This document shows, in pieces, positions 24,687 to 38,058 of a DNA stretch of 64,000 bases. This DNA is from Silene conica. Its lineage: Eukaryota; Streptophyta; Magnoliopsida; Caryophyllales; Caryophyllaceae. A program made the translations under genes and the position numbers. Location: assembly GCA_029255685.2 (NCBI GenBank), contig CM055311.2, positions 18,560,952 through 18,624,951 of the forward strand, read 5' to 3'. Numbering within the stretch: the stretch's first letter is position 1; the number at the start of each line of letters is the position of its first letter. The notes beneath the pieces were generated by a model that did not search any database, had not been told where the DNA came from, and saw only the letters and a program-made list of their open reading frames with translations.

Positions 24687-27349
24687 GTCTTCCCCCCTTA
24701 AAATGAACTTCGTCCCGAAGTTCGCCACCCCGTAACGATAGCAAAAATACCCCACAAGCATAAGACAAACACAAGTAGTACATATACATAAGCTCTAAAA
24801 CGCCAAGTGTTACATTCTATCTCCCTTAAGAAACTTTGTCCCCAAAGTTTAACATACGACAGAAGTATATGACACTTAAAGAACCGCAACATTGACCAAA
24901 ACATAACAAATTAAATCAGCAGACTCCATGCATGGTCAATCTCAGTCAGCCAAACATAACATACCACTTAGCCAGATCGTAAACCATCAAGATTTTACAA
25001 TCCTATCCTCCTTAAAACATGGTTACGTCCCCGTAACCCCATTATAAAATTCCACTTTCAATGCTCAAGAAGATCGCCAACACAACAGTCACAATCCTCT
25101 GATACGTTAAGTACTCTATACTGGACAACTAGTATCCGACTTTTATAGCAACAAAACATACTCGTCAGTTTCATGCTATGCAGTAAAACCAAGGTAACTC
25201 ACACTCACATACCCTTGGAAATTTGACACAAAATTAACATATTTGCATCAATGCAGACAATCAGCTAACTCATAGTTCATACTTGACGAATTAAACATTT
25301 CATGCTCATAACCAAATTATGGAGACAAAATCTTAGTTATGCACATAGGAGAAAATGACATTAGGCAAAATTTAATTAATGTAATTAAACACGAAGCAAT
25401 GAAATATTTCACGAGATATACGCTGACTAGCAAGTCAGCTTATCATTTCTAGGTATAAACAGGTCAAAATCACATAGGTACATTTATCATCTACTCACAT
25501 TACATCATTTATCATAAAGCCAGTAATAAATATAACTTGCAAAATAAGAGATTTATATCATGCGGAACAATTTCATATTCAGGCAAAATTTCATCAACAC
25601 ATATCTACAGACCTGTCATGTTGCAAAACAATTATCATAATCGTCAACCAAATTACTAATTCAATATATATATAGTGATCAGATTTAAACAGAACAATAT
25701 ATAATTCACTTTGTGGCTTAACAATAGCGTTGGTATAAATAAAACTAACTTTATATAAAACTCACCAAAATATGTAAGGTTATACTATCATATAAAAGTT
25801 CATATCCATATTAGATGCCTATTGTTCATGCTACTAATGTCATGTCAGAATATTACATAGTTACATCACATAATTCATATTTAATTAAACTTTTATATAG
25901 AAAACTTGCATAAGTTACAATTTCAACAATCAAACATCATGCTACAACTTTAAAAAAAAATTATAATTAAATAACTGCTATACACATAAAACCAATAGCA
26001 TTGGGAAGCTAACTCATAAGATTATCATAAATAAAATTTTCTTACTCATATATGAAACACATTTAAAATGACATCCCGTACAAACAAGGTAACATTCTGG
26101 AAATTTATTAAAGTTTTCGTTTCTTTAAAATTACCTCACATTATTATACTTAAATACAACAATTCCTCTTCCAAAACATGTTGACATATCATTTGAATCA
26201 TAGAAATCATATTGCATCATATTAACATTTATTCATTATCCCAAACTGTAGTTGTCATTTAGAAAACGGTAAAGATTGCGAAACTGAAAAGTAGAATCAA
26301 CTAAATACTAGTTATATATATAGAAATAAACGAATTAGTTCCTACCATCGTAACAATCACAACTTATTTAAACATGAAAATATATTATAGAATTCATTAA
26401 GGTGCCAGTTATAGAATACCAACCTTACAATAACTAACATAAATGTATATAATTAGACGTAAAACTGGCATGAAATTTTCGACACATAACTATATAACAT
26501 TCATGGTTTAGGGCAACACATTCCGTATATCTCTAGACATGGATTGCTAAGGCAATTAGTAAAATAATAACAATTATAAATCTCGAAATTTGATAACATT
26601 TGTCTAGTAAGCCAAACGGTAAACTCTTGCAAAGAATAAGACATTCAAATAAGAAGTGTATACACGCTTAGAATAGCAACAAAACATTTATCAATGGCAC
26701 GACGCCCGTTTCGGCCTACTACCTTTACACATAAGACTTAACTTGATTCCACATACTGTAACAACATAGCATGGTTGACTCTACTAACCATTCCAGTCAA
26801 TCATGGTCATATCTCTCCTACACCTAACCCCTTAGGTAGCTATAGATTATGTTGCTTCTATCATCAACTCATTACATATTATTATACTATATCTCTACCT
26901 AACTATATCTCTACCTAAGGGTTCAGGGATCAGAAAACCGCATGCATCTCATCATATAGCTCATAATTCAAACCTCATGTCATCAATACACTAATATTTC
27001 ACTCAATTATTCAAATAATTCAGCATGTCAATGTCAACCATATTCTTTTATTTGACATCATGAATCATGTATCACATCATTACTTACCTCATTCCGCTCA
27101 TGCAAAACTGTTAGTACAATATAAATTGGGTCTTTTTCCTTTATTATATACTACCCACCCTCTTCATCTCTCAAGGGTAACCAGGTTAGACTGAAAGGGC
27201 CAGTGGCTTGGTTTGAGGGGGCCCCTAACTCATCCCAATCCTGGGGCTCCTAACAGTTACTAACCCGGGGTTCATTTTATTAGACTCTTCCTACGTTCAT
27301 TATTATTCATTTCGTTTAGGCCTGAGGATCGTTCGCTCTTATACCACTT
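24687..27349 (-). mobile_element. Array internal domain 4 (2663 bp, mutated primer site)
   Basis: It has the same primer-site substitution as domain 3 (at 27340) but not its one-base deletion. Domains 3 and 4 are therefore copies of one mutated unit. Confidence 0.94.
27335..27346 (-). other. Primer binding site, unit 4 (mutated)
   Basis: The minus strand reads TGGTATAAGAGC, identical to the unit 3 mutation. Confidence 0.9.
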
Positions 27350-30300
27350 TGTAACACCCCCATTTATTTAAGAGCCTTTAGCAAGACATTCTCAAATAAA
27401 TAGAGCTGTTACCATCTCGGAATGTCCGAGGTAGTGAACAACAAAGTAAACAAACCAAAGTACTTTATATAAAAACTGATTAAATTTAAACTTTTGATAT
27501 TACAACTAATACGCAACGAATAAAAGTACAACTGATAACATCTAAGTATGTGATCTAATTCTAAGTAGGTCTAAGCCATGTCTCTCTCCTTGCCCAAGCT
27601 CCTAGTCCATCTGTCTCTGACCTGTAGAATCTACTCCCCCTTCCAGATCATCGTAGGTGTACACGAATACACTGTCAACCTCGCGGTTGAGTAGGATAAC
27701 ACAATAATAATTAATGCAACAAATATGATATGCAAATGCCATGATATGCTCGAGCTCAATCACAATCTCAATCTCAAACCCGTAACACCCAGCCATACCG
27801 AACCTCCCGGCAGACTATAATCGGCCGTCGCCGAACACCAGCTCAATAGCTGATAAGACACCAGGCCTGGTCTGCAGAACCACCCTGGGCTTTATATCAG
27901 AACAACATCTGATTCACATCTTTCTTAATAACCAATGCATATGCCATGCTCATGAATGCAACAATACTCTTAATCAATCAAACTATTAAATAATGCAATG
28001 CTCATGCCACTAATAATAATCAACATTCAATCCAACCAATATCTTTATCGATTATCAATCATGCTCAGCATCCATAACACACAATTTAACACTCATTCAT
28101 AACACATCATAGAGTATAGTGTCAATGTATCCTACCTGGATAGCAAGTCTGAAAAGCAAACACCGTCTAGAAATACTCCACTTTGAATCCCGTTCCTATA
28201 AACAGTACTTAATATCAAATTCTATTCATACGACCAAACACTACTAAATTATCTGATCATATACATAATTGATTTACTTATAACACATCGTGATTATATA
28301 CATATACATATACACATACCCGTACACATACCAATTATTATTACTAATCATAACTTACTATTTATAGACTTACTTATTATGGACTTACTAAAAATAGTAT
28401 ATGACCAACTAAATCAATTATTACGATATCATAATAATATAAATAAATACTAATAGTCGCAACAACAATTCTAATAATATAAATGACATTAATAATAATC
28501 ATAGTACTACTAGTATCAACAATATAGTTCACACTAATTAAAATATCAATTAGTTAAAATAATAACAACAAGTACCTAAACCACATGCTATATTCATAAT
28601 ACTAATAATAATAATATTAATATCAATAATAATAATAACAATAGTAAATAATAATAATAAGAAGTAATATTAATGACGACAGCGACGATGAAGAAGAATC
28701 AAGAACAAAAACAAAAACAACAACAACAATAATAATAATAATAATACCTCACAATCATAATAATCATTATAATAAAACAAACAACAATAACAATAGTAGT
28801 ATAATAATAGTATAATAATGATATTACTAATCATACTATACCACGCAGCAACACGTAACGCCTCAACAGCCCAAAACGCAAAAACACGGTATCTGTCCGC
28901 AGACTTTCCCGACGCTACCACCACCAGGCTAGCCCCTCACAGCCGTCACCACTGGCCCCAACCTAAACTACGTACTACCCACTACAACTTCCACTCTTGG
29001 GCCACCATGAGAAGCCACTACAGCCACCACCATAACCCCTCTAAACAGCCTGCACAAACACGCGATACTTTGATTTCCAGCAACGAGTTTGTTCACCCCT
29101 CATTCTCTCGTCTATATCTCTTACCACCATGCCCCACACCACCTCTGGCCACCACCATTGTCACCGCTGACTCACGGTGGTTCCAGGGGTGGTTACCCAT
29201 ATGCCTCGTTCCCTCTTCAATGGCTACACGACACTCACGAACATGCTTCCTCACACTCATTACGTACTCTGTTCTGTTACAGCCTATTTTTCCGCCATAA
29301 AAACAGCCACACCACAACCACCACGATGGTCTTCACCACATCCGACCACCACCATTATCACCACTGACCTATGGTGGTTACAGGTTTGGCCACCTCTCAC
29401 CCTCGACTCTTTTCTTACCGCTACAACGAACACCAAAAGAACCTGTTTCCCCCACGTTATAGCCCCTGTTTTAACGCCTCTAATTGCCTTGCTTTTGGTG
29501 GTGCTCCGGCCACCACGCACCACCCCACAACACCCAACGCAACCTATAAACACCCTACTGCCACTACCCAACACCTTGTACCAACACGTCATCAAAACAA
29601 CCGTTCAAAATCTATTAAACAATCTGAAATAAATTAACGTGAAAGGCTATTGTCGACATAAAACGAAGCTTACCATGTTTGTTACGGTGGTTGACGAACT
29701 ATGCTGGTGTTTGGGTTGAATCAGTCTTTCATCCTTCCTCTATCCAATGGTGGCTGCTAGTGTGGATTAGGGTTTTATTTGTTATGTCGATGAAGGAGAA
29801 ATGTAGGAGGAAGGGCTGGGTGAGTTTGGGTATGTAAGGTTTTGTTGTTCTCGGTTTTTACCTCCAAATCCGAGCCCAGACTATACTTACCCGGCCCGTC
29901 ACGAAAATCGAGACACCTATTAACTATACTCCATTCACACCCGTAACTTAAAATCAACACGACATATAAATAGTTATTTAAATCCTAATTATTTTAGTAG
30001 TAAATATTAATTAAAACGATAATTTAAATTATCAACACTTACATAAGAATATATAACGATTAGGATTTAAATGTAATTATGACTTAAATAAATAAATAAA
30101 TATATATATATAAATAAATAAATAAATAAATAAATATATAAATAAATAATTGAATTGAAGTATAGGCAAGAAATAAATATAAAAACAAGAAATATAATTA
30201 AATATAAATATATCATTAAGAATTAAGGAAATACGAATGAAACGTCATTTTATGAAATAATCGTCAAATATAAAAATGATTATGAAATACGAAATAATCG

Positions 30301-30424
30301 TAGAAATACGATTTATAAAATAATAACAGTTTATGTAAAATACTTTATAAACATTCCCTTTGAAATACTTGTATAAAACACGGTTTGACTGCCATTGACC
30401 GAGGCTAAAATACGGGGTATTACA
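27350..30424 (-). repeat. Array LTR 5 (3075 bp)
   Basis: It matches LTR 3 at every marker I compared. Confidence 0.95.
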
Positions 30425-33087
30425 GTCTTCCCCCCTTAAAATGAACTTCGTCCCGAAGTTCGCCACCCCGTAACGATAGCAAAAATACCCCACAAGCATA
30501 AGACAAACACAAGTAGTACATATACATAAGCTCTAAAACGCCAAGTGTTACATTCTATCTCCCTTAAGAAACTTTGTCCCCAAAGTTTAACATACGACAG
30601 AAGTATATGACACTTAAAGAACCGCAACATTGACCAAAACATAACAAATTAAATCAGCAGACTCCATGCATGGTCAATCTCAGTCAGCCAAACATAACAT
30701 ACCACTTAGCCAGATCGTAAACCATCAAGATTTTACAATCCTATCCTCCTTAAAACATGGTTACGTCCCCGTAACCCCATTATAAAATTCCACTTTCAAT
30801 GCTCAAGAAGATCGCCAACACAACAGTCACAATCCTCTGATACGTTAAGTACTCTATACTGGACAACTAGTATCCGACTTTTATAGCAACAAAACATACT
30901 CGTCAGTTTCATGCTATGCAGTAAAACCAAGGTAACTCACACTCACATACCCTTGGAAATTTGACACAAAATTAACATATTTGCATCAATGCAGACAATC
31001 AGCTAACTCATAGTTCATACTTGACGAATTAAACATTTCATGCTCATAACCAAATTATGGAGACAAAATCTTAGTTATGCACATAGGAGAAAATGACATT
31101 AGGCAAAATTTAATTAATGTAATTAAACACGAAGCAATGAAATATTTCACGAGATATACGCTGACTAGCAAGTCAGCTTATCATTTCTAGGTATAAACAG
31201 GTCAAAATCACATAGGTACATTTATCATCTACTCACATTACATCATTTATCATAAAGCCAGTAATAAATATAACTTGCAAAATAAGAGATTTATATCATG
31301 CGGAACAATTTCATATTCAGGCAAAATTTCATCAACACATATCTACAGACCTGTCATGTTGCAAAACAATTATCATAATCGTCAACCAAATTACTAATTC
31401 AATATATATATAGTGATCAGATTTAAACAGAACAATATATAATTCACTTTGTGGCTTAACAATAGCGTTGGTATAAATAAAACTAACTTTATATAAAACT
31501 CACCAAAATATGTAAGGTTATACTATCATATAAAAGTTCATATCCATATTAGATGCCTATTGTTCATGCTACTAATGTCATGTCAGAATATTACATAGTT
31601 ACATCACATAATTCATATTTAATTAAACTTTTATATAGAAAACTTGCATAAGTTACAATTTCAACAATCAAACATCATGCTACAACTTTAAAAAAAAATT
31701 ATAAATAAATAACTGCTATACACATAAAACCAATAGCATTGGGAAGCTAACTCATAAGATTATCATAAATAAAATTTTCTTACTCATATATGAAACACAT
31801 TTAAAATGACATCCCGTACAAACAAGGTAACATTCTGGAAATTTATTAAAGTTTTCGTTTCTTTAAAATTACCTCACATTATTATACTTAAATACAACAA
31901 TTCCTCTTCCAAAACATGTTGACATATCATTTGAATCATAGAAATCATATTGCATCATATTAACATTTATTCATTATCCCAAACTGTAGTTGTCATTTAG
32001 AAAACGGTAAAGATTGCGAAACTGAAAAGTAGAATCAACTAAATACTAGTTATATATATAGAAATAAACGAATTAGTTCCTACCATCGTAACAATCACAA
32101 CTTATTTAAACATGAAAATATATTATAGAATTCATTAAGGTGCCAGTTATAGAATACCAACCTTACAATAACTAACATAAATGTATATAATTAGACGTAA
32201 AACTGGCATGAAATTTTCGACACATAACTATATAACATTCATGGTTTAGGGCAACACATTCCGTATATCTCTAGACATGGATTGCTAAGGCAATTAGTAA
32301 AATAATAACAATTATAAATCTCGAAATTTGATAACATTTGTCTAGTAAGCCAAACGGTAAACTCTTGCAAAGAATAAGACATTCAAATAAGAAGTGTATA
32401 CACGCTTAGAATAGCAACAAAACATTTATCAATGGCACGACGCCCGTTTCGGCCTACTACCTTTACACATAAGACTTAACTTGATTCCACATACTGTAAC
32501 AACATAGCATGGTTGACTCTACTAACCATTCCAGTCAATCATGGTCATATCTCTCCTACACCTAACCCCTTAGGTAGCTATAGATTATGTTGCTTCTATC
32601 ATCAACTCATTACATATTATTATACTATATCTCTACCTAACTATATCTCTACCTAAGGGTTCAGGGATCAGAAAACCGCATGCATCTCATCATATAGCTC
32701 ATAATTCAAACCTCATGTCATCAATACACTAATATTTCACTCAATTATTCAAATAATTCAGCATGTCAATGTCAACCATATTCTTTTATTTGACATCATG
32801 AATCATGTATCACATCATTACTTACCTCATTCCGCTCATGCAAAACTGTTAGTACAATATAAATTGGGTCTTTTTCCTTTATTATATACTACCCACCCTC
32901 TTCATCTCTCAAGGGTAACCAGGTTAGACTGAAAGGGCCAGTGGCTTGGTTTGAGGGGGCCCCTAACTCATCCCAATCCTGGGGCTCCTAACAGTTACTA
33001 ACCCGGGGTTCATTTTATTAGACTCTTCCTACGTTCATTATTATTCATTTCGTTTAGGCCTGAGGATCGTTCGCTCTGATACCACTT
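30425..33087 (-). mobile_element. Array internal domain 5 (2663 bp, non-coding)
   Basis: The primer site is intact (33073-33084). A private A for T lies near 31704. No coding sequence is seen. Confidence 0.94.
33073..33084 (-). other. Primer binding site, unit 5
   Basis: Intact TGGTATCAGAGC on the minus strand, next to the outermost 5' LTR. Confidence 0.9.
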
Positions 33088-36000
33088 TGTAACACCCCCA
33101 TTTATTTAAGAGCCTTTAGCAAGACATTCTCAAATAAATAGAGCTGTTACCATCTCGGAATGTCCGAGGTAGTGAACAACAAAGTAAACAAACCAAAGTA
33201 CTTTATATAAAAACTGATTAAATTTAAACTTTTGATATTACAACTAATACGCAACGAATAAAAGTACAACTGATAACATCTAAGTATGTGATCTAATTCT
33301 AAGTAGGTCTAAGCCATGTCTCTCTCCTTGCCCAAGCTCCTAGTCCATCTGTCTCTGACCTGTAGAATCTACTCCCCCTTCCAGATCATCGTAGGTGTAC
33401 ACGAATACACTGTCAACCTCGCGGTTGAGTAGGATAACACAATAATAATTAATGCAACAAATATGATATGCAAATGCCATGATATGCTCGAGCTCAATCA
33501 CAATCTCAATCTCAAACCCGTAACACCCAGCCATACCGAACCTCCCGGCAGACTATAATCGGCCGTCGCCGAACACCAGCTCAATAGCTGATAAGACACC
33601 AGGCCTGGTCTGCAGAACCACCCTGGGCTTTATATCAGAACAACATCTGATTCACATCTTTCTTAATAACCAATGCATATGCCATGCTCATGAATGCAAC
33701 AATACTCTTAATCAATCAAACTATTAAATAATGCAATGCTCATGCCACTAATAATAATCAACATTCAATCCAACCAATATCTTTATCGATTATCAATCAT
33801 GCTCAGCATCCATAACACACAATTTAACACTCATTCATAACACATCATAGAGTATAGTGTCAATGTATCCTACCTGGATAGCAAGTCTGAAAAGCAAACA
33901 CCGTCTAGAAATACTCCACTTTGAATCCCGTTCCTATAAACAGTACTTAATATCAAATTCTATTCATACGACCAAACACTACTAAATTATCTGATCATAT
34001 ACATAATTGATTTACTTATAACACATCGTGATTATATACATATACATATACACATACCCGTACACATACCAATTATTATTACTAATCATAACTTACTATT
34101 TATAGACTTACTTATTATGGACTTACTAAAAATAGTATATGACCAACTAAATCAATTATTACGATATCATAATAATATAAATAAATACTAATAGTCGCAA
34201 CAACAATTCTAATAATATAAATGACATTAATAATAATCATAGTACTACTAGTATCAACAATATAGTTCACACTAATTAAAATATCAATTAGTTAAAATAA
34301 TAACAACAAGTACCTAAACCACATGCTATATTCATAATACTAATAATAATAATATTAATATCAATAATAATAATAACAATAGTAAATAATAATAATAAGA
34401 AGTAATATTAATGACGACAGCGACGATGAAGAAGAATCAAGAACAAAAACAAAAACAACAACAACAATAATAATAATAATAATACCTCACAATCATAATA
34501 ATCATTATAATAAAACAAACAACAATAACAATAGTAGTATAATAATAGTATAATAATGATATTACTAATCATACTATACCACGCAGCAACACGTAACGCC
34601 TCAACAGCCCAAAACGCAAAAACACGGTATCTGTCCGCAGACTTTCCCGACGCTACCACCACCAGGCTAGCCCCTCACAGCCGTCACCACTGGCCCCAAC
34701 CTAAACTACGTACTACCCACTACAACTTCCACTCTTGGGCCACCATGAGAAGCCACTACAGCCACCACCATAACCCCTCTAAACAGCCTGCACAAACACG
34801 CGATACTTTGATTTCCAGCAACGAGTTTGTTCACCCCTCATTCTCTCGTCTATATCTCTTACCACCATGCCCCACACCACCTCTGGCCACCACCATTGTC
34901 ACCGCTGACTCACGGTGGTTCCAGGGGTGGTTACCCATATGCCTCGTTCCCTCTTCAATGGCTACACGACACTCACGAACATGCTTCCTCACACTCATTA
35001 CGTACTCTGTTCTGTTACAGCCTATTTTTCCGCCATAAAAACAGCCACACCACAACCACCACGATGGTCTTCACCACATCCGACCACCACCATTATCACC
35101 ACTGACCTATGGTGGTTACAGGTTTGGCCACCTCTCACCCTCGACTCTTTTCTTACCGCTACAACGAACACCAAAAGAACCTGTTTCCCCCACGTTATAG
35201 CCCCTGTTTTAACGCCTCTAATTGCCTTGCTTTTGGTGGTGCTCCGGCCACCACGCACCACCCCACAACACCCAACGCAACCTATAAACACCCTACTGCC
35301 ACTACCCAACACCTTGTACCAACACGTCATCAAAACAACCGTTCAAAATCTATTAAACAATCTGAAATAAATTAACGTGAAAGGCTATTGTCGACATAAA
35401 ACGAAGCTTACCATGTTTGTTACGGTGGTTGACGAACTATGCTGGTGTTTGGGTTGAATCAGTCTTTCATCCTTCCTCTATCCAATGGTGGCTGCTAGTG
35501 TGGATTAGGGTTTTATTTGTTATGTCGATGAAGGAGAAATGTAGGAGGAAGGGCTGGGTGAGTTTGGGTATGTAAGGTTTTGTTGTTCTCGGTTTTTACC
35601 TCCAAATCCGAGCCCAGACTATACTTACCCGGCCCGTCACGAAAATCGAGACACCTATTAACTATACTCCATTCACACCCGTAACTTAAAATCAACACGA
35701 CATATAAATAGTTATTTAAATCCTAATTATTTTAGTAGTAAATATTAATTAAAACGATAATTTAAATTATCAACACTTACATAAGAATATATAACGATTA
35801 GGATTTAAATGTAATTATGACTTAAATAAATAAATAAATATATATATATAAATAAATAAATAAATAAATAAATATATAAATAAATAATTGAATTGAAGTA
35901 TAGGCAAGAAATAAATATAAAAACAAGAAATATAATTAAATATAAATATATCATTAAGAATTAAGGAAATACGAATGAAACGTCATTTTATGAAATAATC

Positions 36001-36162
36001 GTCAAATATAAAAATGATTATGAAATACGAAATAATCGTAGAAATACGATTTATAAAATAATAACAGTTTATGTAAAATACTTTATAAACATTCCCTTTG
36101 AAATACTTGTATAAAACACGGTTTGACTGCTATTGACCGAGGCTAAAATACGGGGTATTACA
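33088..36162 (-). repeat. Array LTR 6 (outermost 5' LTR, 3075 bp)
   Basis: It has the shared LTR 2-6 variants plus a private T near 36131. Against LTR 1 I count at least six substitutions in about 3.08 kb, so the insertion is young. It ends GGGGTATTACA, followed by the CCACT duplication. Confidence 0.95.
33201..33209 (-). promoter_or_regulatory. Candidate TATA box of the LARD LTR
   Basis: The minus strand reads TATATAAAG about 113 bases before the LTR end, a plausible U3 promoter position. The same site occurs in all six array LTRs and is conserved in the diverged outer LARD (42746-42754). Function is inferred. Confidence 0.4.
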
Positions 36163-36167
36163 CCACT
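36163..36167. repeat. TSD of the tandem array, right copy (CCACT)
   Basis: It matches 4389-4393; outer LTR sequence continues at 36168. Confidence 0.93.
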
Positions 36168-37704
36168 CCTTCCATCACATCATAACTTCCATCACACCAC
36201 ACCCACCATGGCCATATCACAAGTCCCGTATCACAAGTCCCATACTCCACAACAATTAACAATGAACAAATAGTCCACAATAACAATAAATATCAAATAT
36301 TGAAATCTCGTAGTAAGCATCACACACACATACTTCATGTCATAACACAAACCGCAGATACATCCCGTACCTCAAATTGTAGAATGACAGCCGAACAGCT
36401 GTTAGAAGTACTCCATCTCGAACACAGTTCCTATAAATATTACTTAATATCAATTTCTAACCATACCACCAAACACTACTTAAATTATCCGATCAGGTTC
36501 ATAATTAATACACTTATCACACACTGTAAATATATGTATCAACATACTCATATACAAACCAATTAATATTAACTCGTTAGTCATATCAATCTTCATTAGT
36601 CGATTATAAACCGGCTAAATATAAACTTACTATATATGGTATACGATCAAATGATCAATTATTATTAAATCAGTATCAACAAAAATTTAAATAATTAATA
36701 ATAGTCACAACATTTATTAATAACAAAACTAATAACAATGATAATCATAATATTATTAATAATAATAAGAAGAATACAAACAAACAATAAAAGATCATAT
36801 TAAACATAATAAGAATGATAATAATAATTAACCAAACAAACAATACACAACATAATTAGCATTAACCGTCTTGATATACAATACCCACGACAAAACAGCC
36901 AAGCCAACGCCCCAAACAGCCCCCTGACCAGCCCACTTACACCACCCTAACGACAGCCTTACCGAGTCCGAACCACCACCCATCCATGGCGGTTGTGACC
37001 ACTGTACCGTGACGCACCTAAAGATCCCGACCACCGCCCTTGACTCAACCCTTTCAGCCCTTGACACGAGCCCAAACCTCACTGGTCACCCACAGCGTTC
37101 CGTTGCACTGATATACCGACTTTGGTAGACAGCCCCATAACTTCCTACTATCACCACCACTAACCCAACCAACCACCTCCCAAGACACGTTGCATCTCAC
37201 ACTACCCCTTGATGCCAAACACTAGCCTTCGAGTCCACACCTCCCTCTGAAACAGCCATCCTCAAACACGTAGTAACACCACGGTTCCCCTGTTCCTTCA
37301 TTAACGAACAGGTTGTAGAAACAACCTGCTCCGGCCACCACGCACCCTCTCACCACCACCCTATAACCTACGACACACTACTAACGATTACTCATGACCC
37401 TTGACCAGAATCAGACCCGAAATACTAAAGAACGACCACAAAAACGAACATAAACCCACGTAGAAAACATAGTGTGCAAAACACGTCTACTGTGCTCGTC
37501 CTTGGGTTCCCGTTAAACGAGTTATAGCGGTGGAATGGTGGTTTAACTCAAGGAGCATGTTAAACATATTACGGTAGTTCCTCCTAACACTCTAATTTGA
37601 TCGAAAACTTATAAAAGGTGTAAAACTTACAAGTGAACATGATGCGATGATGACGGCGGGGTGATGTTTGTCTTCACTGGTTGTCTGCTCATTCCTCTCG
37701 TGGG

Positions 37705-37709
37705 GTTAT
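37705..37709. repeat. TSD of TRIM, left copy (GTTAT)
   Basis: GTTAT precedes TGTAACACC at 37710 and recurs at 38261-38265. Confidence 0.9.
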
Positions 37710-37911
37710 TGTAACACCCCAAGAGTATGAGAAGAAAGTTGTCCCACATCGGTAGAATGTGAGGCTTGTGATATGTTTATAATAGCTTCCACCCACAACT
37801 TAGTAACAAGATCTTGTGCTTTTGGGCTTAAGTGAGGACAAATAATGGGCCAAAAGTGTGCACCCATCTTATTGGGGTTGTGTTACGACCGTGGTGGGTC
37901 GGGTTGTTACA
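37710..37911 (+). repeat. TRIM 5' LTR
   Basis: 202 bp, TGTAACACCCC to GGTTGTTACA. It contains a TTTATAATA candidate TATA box near 37776. Confidence 0.93.
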
Positions 37912-37913
37912 AA

Positions 37914-37925
37914 TGGTATCAGAGC
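37914..37925 (+). other. TRIM primer binding site
   Basis: TGGTATCAGAGC, three bases after the LTR end, is complementary to initiator methionine tRNA. Confidence 0.9.
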
Positions 37926-38058
37926 GACCCTGCGACCGTGTGGTGAGCCTGTGGTCGGGAGTACCCGGGTCACACACCTAGCGGGGGAGGATTCTGGCTC
38001 TGGTTGTGGTCAAGTTTGAGGCACAACGAGGACGTTGTGTACTTTGAGTGGGGGAGTT

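Larger units (their letters stand above)
4394..36162 (-). mobile_element. Tandem LARD array: six LTRs and five internal domains sharing LTRs (31.8 kb)
   Basis: A 5737-5741 bp unit repeats in direct orientation. LTRs are at 4394, 10132, 15873, 21610, 27350 and 33088, each about 3075-3078 bp; between them lie five internal domains of 2662-2663 bp. Every LTR starts TGTAACACCCCC and ends GGGGTATTACA on the plus strand. On the minus strand each LTR is followed by an iMet-type primer site and each internal domain ends in a purine tract, so the elements point leftward. One CCACT TSD pair brackets the complete array, so it arose from a single insertion, followed by tandem expansion. Units carry a few private changes each. 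No gag or pol coding is present, so mobility depended on proteins from another element. Confidence 0.96.

Noticed and set aside
4394..36162. Assembly artefact from a repeated single element
   Set aside because: Units carry distinct substitutions, a one-base deletion, a TA expansion and an AAT gain, and the TSD brackets the whole. An artefact would give identical copies. Long-read support would still be welcome.
4394..36162. Classical satellite or gene-cluster array
   Set aside because: Each period contains a clear LTR, primer site and polypurine tract, so the unit is a retrotransposon and not a satellite monomer or gene.
36828..37082. 84-codon minus-strand frame, conserved at 43725-43979
   Set aside because: Its conservation reflects the two LTRs of one LARD; no domain, and it lies in the GC-richer LTR island.
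37914..37925. tRNA gene at the TGGTATCAGAGC strings (also at each LARD and copia primer site)
   Set aside because: Only the 12 or so bases complementary to a tRNA 3' end are present; no cloverleaf follows. They are primer binding sites.
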